Assembly (NCBI GenBank): GCA_027924585.1
Contig: BSBM01000007.1
Span: 9,453,501 to 9,517,500 of the forward strand
Source of the DNA: Larix kaempferi
Lineage: Eukaryota > Streptophyta > Pinopsida > Pinales > Pinaceae
DNA length: 64,000 nucleotides
Direction of reading: 5' to 3'
A program made the translations under genes and the position numbers. Positions within the stretch are counted from its first letter, which is position 1, and every line of letters starts with the position of its first letter. The notes beneath the pieces were generated by a model. The model was not told the DNA's origin. It did not search any database and was given only the letters and a program-made list of their open reading frames with translations. Below, piece after piece: positions 11,256 through 22,041 of this stretch.

Positions 11256-12347
11256 ATGAGTTCTGATATTTTAGCAGCACATGATGATCATGAGATATCA
11301 GGTTCAGAATCCCACCATTATGAACCTCCTTATCCAAAGTGGGCCCAAAACACTCTTCAATCTGTTGGTTCGAACATTGGAAATCCTGCTGATCCAAGAC
11401 GAACAAGAGCAGACTTTCAAAGAGCAGGAATGGCTCTTTCTATTTTTGATGCATTACTTCTTGAGATTTGCTATTTGATAACTGGTTCAGATCCCACAAC
11501 ATACTATCATTCCCACCGAGATCCGAGATGGAAAAGTGCCATGGATGAAGAGTACAGTTCTCTTCAAAAGAACAATACATGGGAGCTAGTTTCTCTTCCA
11601 CTTGGAAGAAAATTAGTCAAATGTAAATGGGTCTACTACACGAAAGTTTCTACTGATGGATCTATCAGAAAATACAAAGTAAGGTTGGTGTCAATAGGTT
11701 TCTTCCAAGTCCAAGGAGTGGACTACACCGAGACCTTTGCACCGATTGCAAAGATGGATTCCATCCGCCTTGTTTTGGCAATTTCCGCATCCAAGCACTG
11801 GGAAGTGCACCACATGGATGTAAAGAGTGCTTTCTACATGGAGACTTTGCTGAAGAGGTATATATGTAGTATCCAGAAGGCTACACATCAGATCCATCAT
11901 TAGTTTCCAGATTGAAGAAATCTTTGTATGGGTTAAAACAGGCCCCAAGAGCTTGGTATGCAAAGATGGACTCCTTCCTTCTTTCTCAGAATTTCAAAAG
12001 ATGCAAATCTGATACAAATGTGTATCTTCAGCAAGTTAAAGGTAATTTGTTGGTTATTGTACTTTATGTTGATGATCTTCTCATTACTGGTAGCAGTCTT
12101 ACTTCAATAAACAAGGTAAAACCGCCTTAAATCTAGCTTTTGACATGAGCGATTTGGGCTTGTTGAGTCACTTTTTGGGCTTGGAGATAGCTCAAAATTT
12201 TGATGGGATCACTATATCTCAGCAAAAATATGCTTTTGACCTGTTATTGAAGTTTAATATGGTTGAATGTAAGGCAGCCCCATTCCCATTCCTCTCAGGA
12301 ATCAGTCTTGAGGAGGGAAATTCTACACCGCTTGCAGATTGCAGTAT
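11256..12347 (+). pseudogene. C reverse transcriptase and start of RNase H
   Basis: RVT_2-type RT: WKSAMDEEYSSLQKNNTWELV, KCKWVYYTKVSTDG, YTETFAPIAKM, LKKSLYGLKQAPRAWY and the catalytic YVDDLLITG near 12066-12095. A frameshift lies near 11870-11910 and a stop at about 12128. The coding sequence is broken at codons for SMY by the insertion of B and resumes at 19146. Confidence 0.9.
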
Positions 12348-12352
12348 GTATC

Positions 12353-12725
12353 TGTTAGGAACCCATGTCTTTACTTTGTTAGTATGTTGTTGTTGGATGC
12401 ATATGCTTTGTAAGTCGTATCGTAGTATTTGTTGATCAATAGTTTGTGTTATTGTTGTTGGCGCATATGCCTTGTAAGTATCCTGTAGTATTGTGATCCA
12501 TAGTTTGTAACGGCCCATGGTTTTAACCCATAGTATTGGCGCCTAGAATTAGTATATAAGTGTGTGTCGAGACCTATGAAGGACTGTGAAGTTATTTGTA
12601 TTGAGCTTGCTCAAAGGAGGTTTCCCCCACGAAGTGGCCTGTGATCAATATAAAAGTGATTCTGAGTTCTGTCATTTCTGTTATTTCACGTATTCTTGTT
12701 AATTAATTGTTGCAGGTGCATCACA
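12353..12725 (+). repeat. B 5' LTR
   Basis: TGTTAGGA to CATCACA. It carries the 64-bp U3 duplication and a tatataa box near 12553-12559. Confidence 0.95.
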
Positions 12726-12727
12726 TC

Positions 12728-12739
12728 TGGTATCAGAGC
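12728..12739 (+). other. B primer-binding site (tRNA-iMet)
   Basis: A perfect 12-base TGGTATCAGAGC, 2 bp after the LTR. Confidence 0.95.
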
Positions 12740-13682
12740 ACTTTCTTGGGCTTGCTGGGTGAAATTTATGCCAAATTTTTTTCGCATATGTTTCAGGTTC
12801 GGATTTGGGAATAATCCCTATCCGCTTAACTGTGGGAAGTACTTGGGCATAATCCCTAAAACTCATTGTGAGGAGTACCACAGGAACCCCGAAGTAGCTG
12901 GCCCATTGAGAGGACCTGCCAGCGAAAAGGGCAGCGACCCCTACCTGATTGACTAGTTCCCACCCGTGAGGTAAACCAAGAGCTGTCATTTGTGGCAAAG
13001 CGGTTATCAGTTTTACCTGAGCCATGGAGTGAGAGGTAATGCCCCAATACGCAAGCCGTCAGACAGCATTGGTGGCCGAGTGAAACCCCTGAACTGCTAG
13101 GAAGCCACACATACATGGGGTCCATATCTACTTTCAGCTGAACTATTGTCAATCACTGCTGCGCCGTTTCAGATCCATTTTGCAAGCCATTCCAGATTCA
13201 GCCATTTTCAATCCATTCGACGTTGTTCTAGATCCCTTTCGAGCCGTAGCCGCTCCATATCTCCCTTATTTTCACTCTGTTTTCCTTGAAATTTTCGGGG
13301 AACGCCTATCATCCCATTCTGCATATTTCAGTCCTGAGGACCCTATCCCCAATTCCCCTTCCCAAAGCCCGAAATCCCACATTTGTCTATTTTTAGGGTT
13401 TTCCATAACTTCCTCAGATTTCACCCAATCACCTTCAAATTTTACCACAGAGTTCCTTTTTGAATTCTGCTTCTTTGTTCCCCTCTGCCAAATTTTCCCA
13501 TTCTTGCGCCCTGCTTCAAAAATCCTAATTTTTGCTTCCCTGTTTACCCAACAGTGTCCAAAACCTAGTCAAACCCCAATTACCCTTCTGATTTTTTCCC
13601 AAGTCCAGATTTTCCTTTACTAAAGTAGCTTCTGTTTTTGTTTTCCTACCCAGTCAACCAAAGAAAAAAAAAATCCCTGGTT
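12740..13682 (+). other. B untranslated leader
   Basis: Homologous to the leader of A (1982-2964) but lacking the A-run near 2519. A 147-codon open frame at 13180-13623 is not conserved in A and is probably fortuitous. Confidence 0.65.
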
Positions 13683-14696
13683 ATGGTTGTCACCCGTGCA
13701 GGAGCAAAAACCATGGAGGACACACTTGCAGCCATCCAAGCCAAACTCCAGGATCTGGATGAAAAATTTCCTGGTCTCCATCTTGAACATTCAGCTATGA
13801 ACAACAAACGACAGTCTGAGTCTTCAACAGACAATGGGTTCTCTTTTTTCAGCAATTTCCGTGGTCCGAAGCTTGATTTTCCTCGCTTCAATGGTACTGA
13901 TCCAACTGGATGGATCTATCGTGCAGAACAGTATTTCAGTCTGCATAATACTTTTGATGTCAACAAAGTTCTGTTGGCATCCTTTCATTTGGAACAGGAA
14001 GCTCTTCAATGGTACCGTTGGTACATCAAGGCTCATCCAGAGCCCAAATGGCCAGACTTTTGCTAGCTCCTTTTGCAACGATTTGGTCCTAGTGCTTTTG
14101 ATGACTTCACAGGATTCCTCACTAAACTTCGCCAAACTGGCACTGTGAGAGAGTATCAAACTAAATTTGAGAATCTAGCCAACCACACCGAAGGATTGTC
14201 TGATGACTTTTACCGGAGTTGTTTTATTAGTGGTCTAAAGGATGCCATCCGCTCTGAGGACAAAATGTTCTGTCCCAACACAATGATGGAAGCACTAGGG
14301 TTGGCTAAGTTGGCCGAAGACAAGATTGCAGCCCAACAATGCTCCAAGCCCACTTTTGTTCCCTTCCAAAATATGGGTTCTCAGTGACCACCTATACCGC
14401 AGGCTCCTCGACTGACTCCTATCAAGCATTTGTCAGAAACAGAGATGCAAGCACGCAGATAAAAGGGGCTTTGTTATAATTGTGATGATAAATTCACTCA
14501 GGGACATAGATGTGTTCAACAAAATCTCTATCTTTTGGATGTGGAGTCTCCGCCTGCCTCTGAAATTGGTGACGAAGATCCAGAAACACTGGATGCTCCG
14601 GTCAACATTCAGGAACCGCCTATTGACCCTCGGTCTTAGGATGACCAACCAGAGATATCTCTCCATGCTTTAGCTGTAATCACCACCCCCCAAACA
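13683..14696 (+). pseudogene. B gag
   Basis: The start MVVTRAGAKTMEDTL matches A. The capsid reads FNGTDPTGWIYRAEQYFSLH and LEQEALQWYRWYIK, where A has stops in the last segment. Nonsense codons occur at 14064, 14385, near 14397, near 14415, near 14460 and 14637, mostly where a C or G to A/T change turns Gln, Trp or Arg codons into stops. The frame runs straight on into protease. Confidence 0.9.
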
Positions 14697-16387
14697 ATGC
14701 GGGTCAGGGGTTACTTCAAGAAGCTTCCTCTTACAATACTCATTGATTCTGGGAGCACTCATAATTTCATTGACCCTTGGATCGCCAAACAAGCTGATTG
14801 TTTTATCCATCCTTGCTCCTACTTTGAAGTCATGGTTGCCAATGGGGGCACCTTACCTTGCAAAGGGAAGTGTCGAAATGTGCGTATCTCTATGGGAGAT
14901 TATACCTTGCGCTCTGACATGTTTGCCTTGCCCTTAGGCGGATGTGATGTGGTTTTGGGCGCTCAATGGCTACGCACACTTGGCCCTATCTTATGGGATT
15001 TTGCTGAACTTTGGATGCAGTTTTCCCTCAATGGACAAAAACACACATTGACAGGATTACAACCAGGTTCTCTCAGCATCATCAGTTCAGATCGCACGGA
15101 AAAAATCTTCAAGAAGAATTCACATGGTGTCATCGCTCAGATCCATTCCATCCAGATGCAACCATCAGCAGTCTCCACTACTCCTTTGGATCTACAACAA
15201 ATTCTGGATTGATATACATGTGTATTTGCTGAACCAGTGGGATTGCCACCTTCCATGCCAGAAGACCATCGTATTCAGCTCCTTCCTGGCAGCGTTCCTC
15301 CCAACATCAGGCCCTATCGCTACCCATTTCACCAAAAAACGGAGATTGAAATGCTCGTTCGGGACTTATTGAAGCAAGGTATTATTCGCCCAAGCACTAG
15401 TTCCTTTTCTTCTCTAGTTATTCTTGTCCGCAAAAAAGATGGGTCATGGCGCCTCTACATTGACTTTCGAGCACTTAATCACCTCACCATCAAGGATAAG
15501 TTTCCAATTCCTGTTGTTGATGAGCTTCTTGATGAGCTTCTTGATGAGCTTCATGGGGCTCACTTTTTCTCCAAGTTGGATCTTCGTTCTGGGTATCATC
15601 AAATTCGGGTTCATGAGGATGATATTCCTAAAAAAGCTTTCCGCACACATGATGTCCATTATGAGTTTTTGGTCATGCCCTTTGGCCTCACTAATGCTCC
15701 TTCCACATTCCAGGCCTTAATGAATAAAATATTTCGACCCTACTTGCGGAAATTCATTCTGGTATTCTTTGATGATATCCTCATCTACAGTAAAACATGG
15801 GATGAACATCTCCAGCATTTGGATCTTGTCATGTAACTTTTCTCTCACCATCATCTCCATGCCAAGCAATCTAAATGTGTTTTTGGACAGAAGGAAGTTG
15901 AGTATCTCGGGCACATTATCTCAGCACAAGGGGTTCGCGTGGATCCTGCCAAAATCGATGCCATGAACAATTGGCCGCATCCTTAGACACTCAAGAGCCT
16001 TCATGGTTTTTTGGGGTTGACTGGATACTACCGCAAGTTTGTCAAGGATTATGGGAAGATTGCAGCTCCATTAACTGCTCTATTGAAAAAATATGCCTTC
16101 ACATGGACACCTGCTGCTCAGTGTGCATTTGACAAACTAAAACAAGCTATGTGTACTACACCTGTGCTAGCTATGCCCGATTTTTCCAAGCCCTTCACTA
16201 TTGAGAGTGATGCTTGCGGAAATGGACTTGGTGTTGTTCTCCTTCAAGATGAACACCCCATTGCGTTCACTAGCAAAGCCCTTTCAGGTAAGAATTTAGC
16301 TGCCTCTACCTATGAGAAGGAAATGATGGCTATTTTGCGTGCAGTTCGTAAGTGGCACCCATACCTACTAGGTAATCATTTCTGCAT
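14697..16387 (+). pseudogene. B protease, reverse transcriptase and RNase H (5' part)
   Basis: Protease: LIDSGSTHNFIDP near 14740. [13 protein letters not shown] near 15260, [18 protein letters not shown], and the catalytic [11 protein letters not shown] intact near 15760-15795. RNase H: IESDACGNGLGVVLLQ near 16200 and YEKEMMAILRAVRKW. Stops at 15210, 15834 and near 15985. The frame is then entered by solo LTR K at 16388 in the middle of the NHFC codons. Confidence 0.92.
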
Positions 16388-17111
16388 TGTAGCTAGGGTT
16401 TTACCCCTAGCTTGTGCCAATGAGCACCTACTAAGGAGAATGGACTCCTTAGTAGCAGTTCAGTATATTAAACTAATTATGCAATAAACAAAACATTAAA
16501 TTATTTCTAATACAAGCATGAAGCATAAACACCAAAATGAAAGAATGTCTTTGTATTGATGTTACCTTGAGTGTCAAGGTTGATGAAGCCCTTTGCAGTG
16601 TCCAAGAGGATGCTCCAAGCTTCAAGAATGCTCCTTCTCCTTCTCCAAGGTTGGGAATGGGCCAAAGGTGGCTCTCAAGGTGAAAATAGTTCAAAGGTGA
16701 ACTAGGGTTTCGAGAGAGATTTTGGCAGAGTAAGGGTGCTTGTGATTGTGGATATGGAATAAGGGATCTCCATCACCTATTTATAGTTTTTTGGTGGTGG
16801 AGTGCTGACCCATGGTTTTGGGAAACACATGGTTTTGGGCAGCTGTATAGGGTTTTTTCCTCCTTTTCCTCATTATTTTATATTTTTTATTCCCTTTTTA
16901 GGGGATTTTGCTATTTTTAGAGGAAAAAGGGGGTTTTTTAGCCTTTTTTAGGCTATTTTGATGGTTTTGTGGCCTTTTGGAGGCATTTTAGGCCCTTTGG
17001 AGGCTTTTTAATGGGATTTTTTGGGATTTCAAGGGAAATATGGTAGGAAAATGGACAAATGAGCCATATAATGTGGTAGATGAGGCAGTGAACACTTTTT
17101 GGGTGTTAACA
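16388..17111 (-). mobile_element. Solo LTR K inserted in B RNase H
   Basis: A 724-bp insertion with TG/CA ends and TGCAT on both sides (16383-16387 and 17112-17116). On the minus strand it starts TGTTAACACCC, has a TATA-like box (complement of tatttata near 16780) and ends CTAGCTACA. No internal domain is present, so it is a solo LTR left by recombination. With its duplication it adds 729 bp, a multiple of three. A and the rest of B show the uninterrupted site. Confidence 0.9.
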
Positions 17112-17116
17112 TGCAT

Positions 17117-18743
17117 CAAGACTGATCACCAGAGTCTGAAATATTTCTTGGACCAGCGTGTCTCCTCCCCGGCACAACAGAAATGGGTTAGAAAACTCAT
17201 GGGTTATGACTATGAGATCACTTACAAGAAGGGTAAAGACAATATTGTGGCAGATGCTCTTTCTCGCACATTTGATGCCCAAGGTTCTCTTTCAGCTATT
17301 TCTATGCCTGTTCCAAATTGGTTGCAATCTGTTTAATAGGGTTATGTCAATGACTCCTCCTTATCTCAAATCATCCAACGCTTGACCAACAACCCTTTTG
17401 TTGTACCACATTACTCTTGGGATGGTGCTTCTCTACGATACAAGGGTCATCTGGTGCTTCCCCAGAGCATAGATCTTCAATAGGCTGTCTTCTATGAACT
17501 CCATGCTTCTCCATCGGCAGGGCACTCTGGGTTCCTCAAAATGTATGAACGAGCACGCCGTAACTTCTTTTGGCAGGGCATGAAAAGGACAATTCAACGG
17601 ATGGTGGCCGAATGTGATACCTTCCAGCGCAATAAGGGTGAAACAACACTCCTTCCAGGATTGCTTGAACCCTTTCCCATACCTACCCGGATTTGGACAG
17701 ATATTTCTATGGATTTCATTGAAGGGCTCTCTAAATCTGGCGGGAAGACAGTGATTCTCGTTGTGGTTGATCGCCTCTCCAAATATATTCATTTTTGTGC
17801 TCTCAGCCATCCCTATACAGCCTCCTCCGTCCCTCAAATTTTTTTGGACTAGATCTTTCGTCTTCATGGCATCCCTTCTTCCATTGTCTCGGATCGTGAT
17901 GCGACTTTCACCAGTCATTTTTGGATAGAACTATTTCCCCTCACTGGCACCAAACTGAAGATGAGTTTAGGGTATCACCCACAAACAGATGGTCAGACTG
18001 AAATTGTCAATAAATGCTTGGAAACTTATCTTCGTTGCTTCACCTTGGAACAACAACATCAGTGGGAAAAATGGCTCCCTCTCGCTGAATGGTGGTACAA
18101 TACCTCTTACCACACTGCCTCTAAAATGACCCCATATAAAGCAGTCTATGGTCAGGTACCTCCAACTCTTCTTCCATACACCCCCACCAGTTCACCAGTT
18201 CAGGAAGTTGACACGGTCCTTTGAAACCGCGATCAGATTCTTTGCATTTTGCAGGACAATCTTCACATGGCAAGAAATTGCATGAAGCAACAAGCTGATC
18301 AGCACCGTTCTGAGCGCACTTTTCAAGTCGGCGATATGGTTTTTCTTCGTCTCCAACCGTACAAACAATCATCCTTGAAACTCAAAGGGAATCATAAGCT
18401 CACTCCAAAGTTCTATTGGCCATATCGGATTCTTCAGAAGATTGGGTCCGTTGCTTATAAATTGGAACTTCCTCCTTCTTCCCGCATTCATCTAGTCTTT
18501 CATGTCTCTTGTCTGAAGAATGTTCTTGGCACCAACATCAGTGGACAAACGATTTTACGTGAACTGGATAATGAAGGATCCATCCTTTTGGAGCCAAAGG
18601 CCATCCTCAATCGGTGCACGTGTCAGCTTCGCTCTCGCTCTATCACAGAGGTCTTAATTCAGTGGCACGGCATGCAACCAGAGGATGCTGCATGGGAACC
18701 ACTCCTTTAGATTCAACAACAATTTCCACATCTAAAGCTTTGA
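17117..18743 (+). pseudogene. B RNase H end, integrase and chromodomain
   Basis: RNase H resumes with KTDHQSLKYFLDQR and ADALSRTF. In integrase the zinc region reads CDTFQ, so a zinc Cys is lost, but all three catalytic acids are present: DISMDF (about 17705), SDRDATF (about 17890) and DGQTEIVNK (about 17990). Stops lie at 17334, about 17480, 17850, 18222 and 18708. The chromodomain (LIQWHGMQPEDAAWEP) is near 18655-18705. The end TGA is at 18741. Confidence 0.92.
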
Positions 18744-18759
18744 GGACAAAGCTTTTTTT

Positions 18760-18772
18760 AAGGGGGAGGGGA
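18760..18772 (+). other. B polypurine tract
   Basis: aagggggagggga lies directly before the 3' LTR. Confidence 0.9.
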
Positions 18773-19145
18773 TGTTAGGAACCCATGTCTTTACTTTGTT
18801 AGTATGTTGTTGTTGGACGCATATGCTTTGTAAGTCGTCTCGTAGTATTTGTTGATCAATAGTTTGTGTTATTGTTGTTGGCGCATATGCTTTGTACGTC
18901 ACCCGTAGTATTGTGATTCATAGTTTGTAATGGCCCATGGTTTTGACCCATAGTATTGGCGCCTAGAATTAGTATATAAGTGTGTGTTGAGACCTATGAA
19001 GGACCGTGAAGTTATTTGTATTGAGCTTGCTCAAAGGAGGTTGCCCCCTTGAAGTGGCCTGTGATCAATATAAAAGTGATTCTGAGTTCTGTCATTTCTG
19101 CTATTTCGCGTATTCTTGTTAATTAATTGTTGCAAGTGCATCACA
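18773..19145 (+). repeat. B 3' LTR
   Basis: TGTTAGGA to CATCACA, 373 bp, with about ten differences from 12353-12725 by eye. Ends at the target duplication ATATC. Confidence 0.95.
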
Positions 19146-19821
19146 ATATCGACAGTTGATTGGTTCACTACTTTACTTGACACAATCAAGGCCTGATATT
19201 TCATATGCCATGAGTGCCATGTCAAGGTATATGCAACAGCCCCATGAGATTCATTAGCGGGCAGCCAAGCGGATCTTGCAGTATGTGCAAGGTACGAAAC
19301 ATTTTGGGATACATTATGTTGCAGATTCTGAGCTTGATTTCATTGGTTTTACTAATTCAGATTGGGTAGGTGATAGCATTGATCATAAGTCCACTTCCAG
19401 TTATGTTTTCATGATTGGTCATGGCCCTATTTGCTGGTCCAGCAAAAAGCAGGCAACCATTTCACTTTCTTCAGTAGAGGCAGAGTATCGAGGGGCATTC
19501 AATGCCTGCATTCAGGCAGTTTGGTTGCAGGGTATTCTTTCCGAGTTTGGTTTTGGTGGCACTACTTCAACTGTCCTCTTTTGTGAAAATAAAATTTCTA
19601 TCAAGATCTCCATAGATCCAGTTCAGCGGTAGAGGACCAAACACATTGAGATTCATATGCACTACATTCGACAGTTGGTGCATGATCGCACCATCATTAT
19701 GCAATATTGCCCTACTGATGAGAAAATTGCATACATCTTCACCAAGAGCTTAACTGAGAAGAAGTTCTCTTACCTCTGTTCACTATTAGGGGTGAGTTCC
19801 ATCATGGTGGAGACAGATTGA
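19146..19821 (+). pseudogene. C RNase H (C-terminal part of copia pol)
   Basis: The frame broken at 12347 resumes here: RQLIGSLLYLTQSRPDISYA, then SDWVGDSIDHKSTSSYVF, ISLSSVEAEYRGA and the usual end TDEKIAYIFTKSLTEKKF. Stops at about 19255 and 19630. The coding end is at 19819-19821. Confidence 0.9.
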
Positions 19822-19997
19822 TCCATTATTATGTTCTTAGCTTGAGGGGGGGCTTTCTTCCCACTGGGCTTTCCCTCTTTCCTCACTTAGCTTATTTTCC
19901 GCATTTTTTTTGGATTATTGTATTGGGGTGACCTTTGGTCTTAGTTACCATGGCCCTACATTATTTTTTTCACATCATAGCCTAGCTTGAGGGGGGA
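19822..19997 (+). other. C 3' untranslated region with two polypurine-like tracts
   Basis: The sequence tagcttgaggggggg occurs at about 19841-19856 and again at 19983-19997. The second abuts the LTR and is the functional-position polypurine tract. The first is about 140 bp upstream. Confidence 0.75.
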
Positions 19998-20712
19998 TGT
20001 TCGGATATCCACATCATCATTTTCAGGACCTTGCATGCAATTAGGGTTTGCATGCAAACTCTAGGGTTTGCATGCATCCCAGTCACCAGGTTGATGCCTC
20101 CAGCACCTTAGCCACTTCATTCTAGCACCCGGGAGCTTCTTACATTAGAGTTCCATCCCTCCTAGTCAGAAAGGAGCCCACTTCTCACCTATTTCCAGAG
20201 AAGGGTGCACTTCTTCACCTAGCACTTCAGTTACGCTCAGTTAGCTCCGATTCTCCTTGATTTGAGGCTAGTTTCACTCCTGACTGGCTGCTTCACTCTG
20301 ATGGACCTCTAGATTGACTAGATGACTTGTTATGATTTCAGTTAAGCCTCCCATGTGCCCTCCACTGAGCCTCCTTCCATTAATCAGTGCTACACACTTC
20401 AGTTACACTTGTTACACTTAATTAGACTCAAATTGACACCTGGATGACTAGTTCTTGTGCATTGATGACCACCACCAATTGATGATGAGGACTCCTAGTT
20501 GGATCCAAGCTACACCATTCAGTAATTTGAATGACCTCCTTAGTCAATTCGAATTGCTCAGTCATTGTTACTGTATTTTATTGTAATCATTCACCCTGAC
20601 TGGGATAATTGAGCACTGTTGCATGTTTTGCACAGTTTTACACCATTTTTCTAAGTTTCATCTATTGTGATTGATTTACTTGTTCATTAGTTCTGCTGTG
20701 ACTAATTTTACG
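19998..20712 (+). repeat. C 3' LTR
   Basis: TGTTCGGATATCC to TTTTACG, 715 bp, homologous to 7873-8576. Its last base is G where the 5' copy has A. CACAT follows. Confidence 0.92.
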
Positions 20713-20957
20713 CACATCATTGGTTCTCCTCCCTGATAACAATTTTTTTGTTTCTAGTCTTGACAACCACTCATATAGATCATTGCTGAAGGATGGAAAG
20801 AAAATTTCGTAAATATCATAAAATAGTTAACTCTACAACCATTATTCATCAGAGAAACGTGGATGTTTGTTCTCCTTTCTTGCAAACTCCTTTTTTGTCT
20901 TATCCACCCAGTTCTAGATTTAAGTTTTCTCGAGATTCCAATATTCAGAACACATCA
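20713..20957 (-). other. D leader and gag start codon
   Basis: On the minus strand this is the sequence between the D primer site and gag. A stop (TAG) closes the gag frame upstream, and the first Met codons in frame are at 20720 and 20717 (ATG ATG TGG), just before the copia C insertion. I chose 20720 as the likely gag start. Confidence 0.55.
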
Positions 20958-20983
20958 CCAGTTCAAGCGCGACAATGGAACCA
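20958..20983 (-). other. D primer-binding site (tRNA-Glu)
   Basis: On the minus strand TGGTTCCATTGTCGCGCTTG follows the LTR end after a 2-base AA spacer. It is complementary to the 3' end of plant tRNA-Glu including its post-transcriptional CCA; similarity continues for about 26 bases with a few mismatches. Confidence 0.75.
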
Positions 20984-20985
20984 TT

Positions 20986-21941
20986 TGTTGGCTCTTCTTA
21001 ATCTCTTTCTTTAACCTTCTTGTATTGACCTAGGTTTTGCACAGTTGTGGTCCCACAAAACCCTTCTTCATCGGCCGTTTCGGCAATAGTCTGCGAATAG
21101 CTTGATGTCTCACCTGAGTCGAAGGCTATGGGGGATTATAGAATCAAGTTTTTTGTAATCAGGTGATGCAGGACTTAACACACTAGGGGATTGCATGAAG
21201 TTTCACCTACTTCACGGCTATCACTTATACTATAGCACACACTGGGACTGTGCAATTCAAAATGGCCACTTAAACAATAAGACAATGCCACTCCAGGATA
21301 CACTACTTCTTAACACTCACACACCTTACAGGCTTCACTGACTTGGTGTAGCTATGCCTTCAAAACAAGGGAATCTGCACTTCGCGAACTCATGCAATAT
21401 GGTGGAATACAATGCCATCGCACACTTTCAGTAATGCACTTCCAGGGAATCACAATTAACACAGACTTCGTTGACTAGTGTTACCCAAATAACTCATGCA
21501 TTCATCATATTCAGAATTACTTACGCATTCAAAATTCAAGCATATATGTTCGACACTTAAACATATTATTCTCATCACTCATTCATGTGGAAAATACATA
21601 TAAAAGCGAAGACACATATAATTGTAAGCATGAACTTAACTATAAACAAAGCAAACACACAGATTCAATCACACAACACCATATTTACGTGGTTCACCCC
21701 CTGGATGGGAGCTACATCCATGGGAACTATTGATTATATTAATGGGAAGGGTTTAGCAATTCTAGTCTGTACACAATTGCAGACTCTTCTCTCTTTACAA
21801 TAGGTCTTTGTGCACACAGATGCAGACCCTCTTTCTCTCTTCAGTGGACTCTACGCACACAGCTGCAGATCCCCAGTCTCTCAATAGAGATCGACAAAAA
21901 CAACAACTTAGAGATCCCCAAATTTCCTATCAGAGATCAAC
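20986..21941 (-). repeat. D second LTR copy, R-U5 only
   Basis: This block is homologous to 22042-23010 but stops at 21941. The matching point in the full LTR (23010) lies about 20-30 bp downstream of its TATA box, so this copy appears to begin at the transcription start and to lack U3. It includes the conserved region around tttacgtggttcacccc (about 21690) and ends CAACA on the minus strand, followed by the primer site. A 22-nt sequence of no clear origin (21942-21963) separates it from the tRNA-like sequence. Confidence 0.75.
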
Positions 21942-21963
21942 TTATAAGATCCCATCAAATGGT

Positions 21964-22039
21964 TATGTGGTAGTATAGGTGGTTAGGATACTTGGCTCTC
22001 ACCCCAGAGACCCGGGTTTAGGTCTCGACAATGGAATCA
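21964..22039 (+). other. Full-length tRNA-Glu(CTC)-like sequence with CCA-type end
   Basis: Seventy-six bases resemble a mature plant tRNA-Glu: D-loop ggttaggata, anticodon loop CTCTCAC with anticodon CTC, then agacccgggttt, T-loop, acceptor strand caatgga, discriminator A and TCA, where CCA is expected. Stems are degenerate (acceptor 5 of 7 pairs, anticodon 4 of 5), so it is not a working gene. Plant nuclear tRNA genes do not encode CCA, and this copy joins the LTR by the same 2-base spacer as the normal primer site. It therefore looks like a DNA copy of the whole primer tRNA. Confidence 0.75.
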
Positions 22040-22041
22040 TT

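Larger units (their letters stand above)
12353..19145 (+). mobile_element. Element B: chromodomain Ty3/gypsy retrotransposon nested in copia C
   Basis: B is a close relative of A with 373-bp LTRs. Flanks are GTATC (12348-12352) and ATATC (19146-19150), a 5-bp duplication with one mismatch. The RNase H frame of C closes across the insertion. Its gag-pol runs in one frame from 13683 to 18743, broken only by nonsense codons and by the in-frame insertion of solo LTR K. Confidence 0.95.
7873..20712 (+). mobile_element. Element C: Ty1/copia retrotransposon, interrupted by B
   Basis: C has LTRs of 704 and 715 bp, an initiator-Met-like primer site, gag, protease, integrase, RT, RNase H and a polypurine tract in the copia order. 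It is flanked by CACAT on both sides (7868-7872, 20713-20717), which fixes both ends even though the last LTR base differs between copies (A versus G). Chromovirus B occupies 12353-19145, so C itself is about 6.0 kb. Several stops and frameshifts inactivate it. Confidence 0.93.

Noticed and set aside
13180-13623. 147-codon open frame in the B leader
   Set aside because: The homologous leader of A does not keep this frame, and the sequence is simply pyrimidine-rich.
21964-22039. A functional nuclear tRNA-Glu gene
   Set aside because: Acceptor, anticodon and T stems have mismatches, the B-box region is degraded, a CCA-like end is present in DNA, and it is joined to an LTR by the primer-site spacer.
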